Assembly (NCBI GenBank): GCA_030685065.1
Contig: JAUXQH010000019.1
Location: forward strand, 1 to 41,452
Reading direction: 5' to 3'
Length of the DNA: 41,452 bases
Origin: Pseudomonadota bacterium
Lineage (GTDB): Bacteria > Myxococcota_A > UBA796 > SXON01
This document shows, in pieces, positions 40,657-41,452 of this stretch. The notes beneath the pieces were generated by a model, which was not told where the DNA came from, made no database searches, and saw nothing but the letters and a program-made list of their open reading frames with translations. Within the stretch, counting starts at the first letter, position 1, and the number at the start of each line of letters is the position of its first letter. The position numbers were made by a program, and so were the translations under genes.

Positions 40657-41378
40657 CAGCGCGCTGCCGCCGCCCACGCCGCGAAGCGGCGCATCACCGT
40701 CTGCACCTCGAGCGTGTCGGAGGCCTCGGCCATGGCGCGGTCGATCACGAGGGCGGCGGCTTCATCCTCGGAGTAGTGGCCCCGGTAGTAGGTCCACCGC
40801 TCGAACGTCGTGGTCTTGTTGAGCTCCGGGTGGAACTGCGTGGCCCAGAACGGCGCGTTGTCGACCTTGAAGGCCTGGTTGTGGATCTTGCGGCCGGTCG
40901 CGAGCAGCGTCACGCCCGAGGGGAGACGATCGACGTGGTCGTGATGGCCGAGCTGCGCGTGGAATGTGGGCGGGAGGTCACCGAACACGGGATCGTTCGC
41001 GGCGGCGCCCGTCAGATCGATGGGAAAGGAGCCGAGCTCCTGGCGCGCGTCGTCCCGGTTGACCTCCCCCCCGAGGGCGAGCGACAGGCCCTGGAAGCCG
41101 AAGCACGAGGCCCACGCGGGGGTCTTGTGGTCCACCACGCGGACCAGGAAGTCGAGCATCTGCCGCACCCAGGGGTGCGGGTCGAGCACCGAGTACGCGC
41201 CGGAGCCCCCGAAAAAGAACATCCGCGTCTCGTCGAGGAGGCGGTCGTCCAGCGGCTCGGCGGAGGCGTGGAGGATCTCGAGGTGCGGCAGCCCGGTCGT
41301 GTCGCGGAAGCAGCGAAGCTCCTGTTGCGCCATGGGATCGGAGGGATCGCGGAGGGAGATGAGGAGGTCGCGCGGCAT
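40656..41378 (-). CDS. Class I glutamine amidotransferase-like protein
   Basis: A 240-aa GATase1-fold protein related to the GMP-synthase glutaminase domain. The nucleophile Cys is in WASCFGFQGLSLALGG and the catalytic His-Glu in TQFHPELNK, so hydrolase activity is likely. MPRDLLISLRDP starts the fold and GGSGAYSVLDPHPWV precedes the elbow. No synthetase domain is fused. It is translationally coupled to the downstream HSL hydrolase; the pair's substrate is unknown. The ATG at 41378 has no strong ribosome-binding site; the 74 bases beyond it to the window end hold no recognisable feature. Confidence 0.87.
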   Translation of the reverse strand: MPRDLLISLRDPSDPMAQQELRCFRDTTGLPHLEILHASAEPLDDRLLDETRMFFFGGSGAYSVLDPHPWVRQMLDFLVRVVDHKTPAWASCFGFQGLSLALGGEVNRDDARQELGSFPIDLTGAAANDPVFGDLPPTFHAQLGHHDHVDRLPSGVTLLATGRKIHNQAFKVDNAPFWATQFHPELNKTTTFERWTYYRGHYSEDEAAALVIDRAMAEASDTLEVQTVMRRFAAWAAAAR

Positions 41379-41452
41379 TCCGGCTGACTATCCCGCGCCG
41401 AGGGGCCGCGGTGGCGCTCGTCCGGAGCGCCGCCGGCACGGCGCCGCCCGCC

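Overview
The window is high-GC, gene-dense bacterial chromosomal DNA. Calcium-binding, MopE-like Asp/Asn/Cys repeat lipoproteins, many short lipoproteins, a DG-x2-AR phosphatidyltransferase and a probable selenoprotein suggest a Myxococcota/deltaproteobacterial-type organism. That assignment is inference from gene content; there is no rRNA to anchor it.

Layout. 1-5.1 kb (+): the end of the spc/alpha ribosomal operon, secY (5'-truncated), adk, map, rpmJ, rpsM, rpsK, rpoA, rplQ. infA and rpsD are missing from their usual places, and a strong hairpin sits where rpsD would be. fur follows. 6.0-9.8 kb (-): tRNA-Leu(GAG), then the glycolytic operon gap-pgk-tpiA with secG downstream. 9.9-11.9 kb: a COG2509-type FAD dehydrogenase and a small lipoprotein. 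11.95-12.31 kb: a 362-bp intergenic region with four DnaA-box-like sites around an AT-rich patch. 12.3-16.2 kb (+): a translationally coupled envelope-glycan operon (polytopic membrane protein, left-handed beta-helix protein, GT2 glycosyltransferase), then tRNA-Gly(GCC) on the minus strand. 16.6-27.2 kb: MopE-like lipoproteins, an alpha/beta hydrolase, pyrD with a metallophosphatase, and a tandem amidohydrolase pair whose second member has lost its metal-binding HxH. 27.1-31.1 kb: pgsA, a lytic transglycosylase, and a tandem duplication of a purple-acid-type phosphatase lipoprotein including its leader. 31.1-34.5 kb: a heterodimeric ABC exporter with one degenerate ATP site. 34.7-36.7 kb (-): thyX, a lipoprotein and a peroxiredoxin-like gene interrupted by an in-frame TGA. 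36.7-39.4 kb (+): a TPR-like protein, a small exported protein, a prolyl-tRNA editing protein and a lipoprotein. 39.4-39.6 kb: an inverted-repeat element. 39.6-41.4 kb (-): an HSL-family hydrolase and a class I glutamine amidotransferase.

The strongest unexpected signal is the peroxiredoxin-like gene at 34667-35215 (-). Its TGA codon replaces the first Cys of a CxxC motif and is followed at the correct distance by a bacterial SECIS-like hairpin with apical loop AGGUUC, so it is probably a UxxC selenoprotein that ordinary gene calling would truncate. Secondary signals are short tandem duplications that carry the stop codon at the 3' ends of several plus-strand genes (often placing stops in all three frames), the DnaA-box cluster, the duplicated phosphatase locus, and the nested inverted-repeat element at 39.4-39.6 kb.
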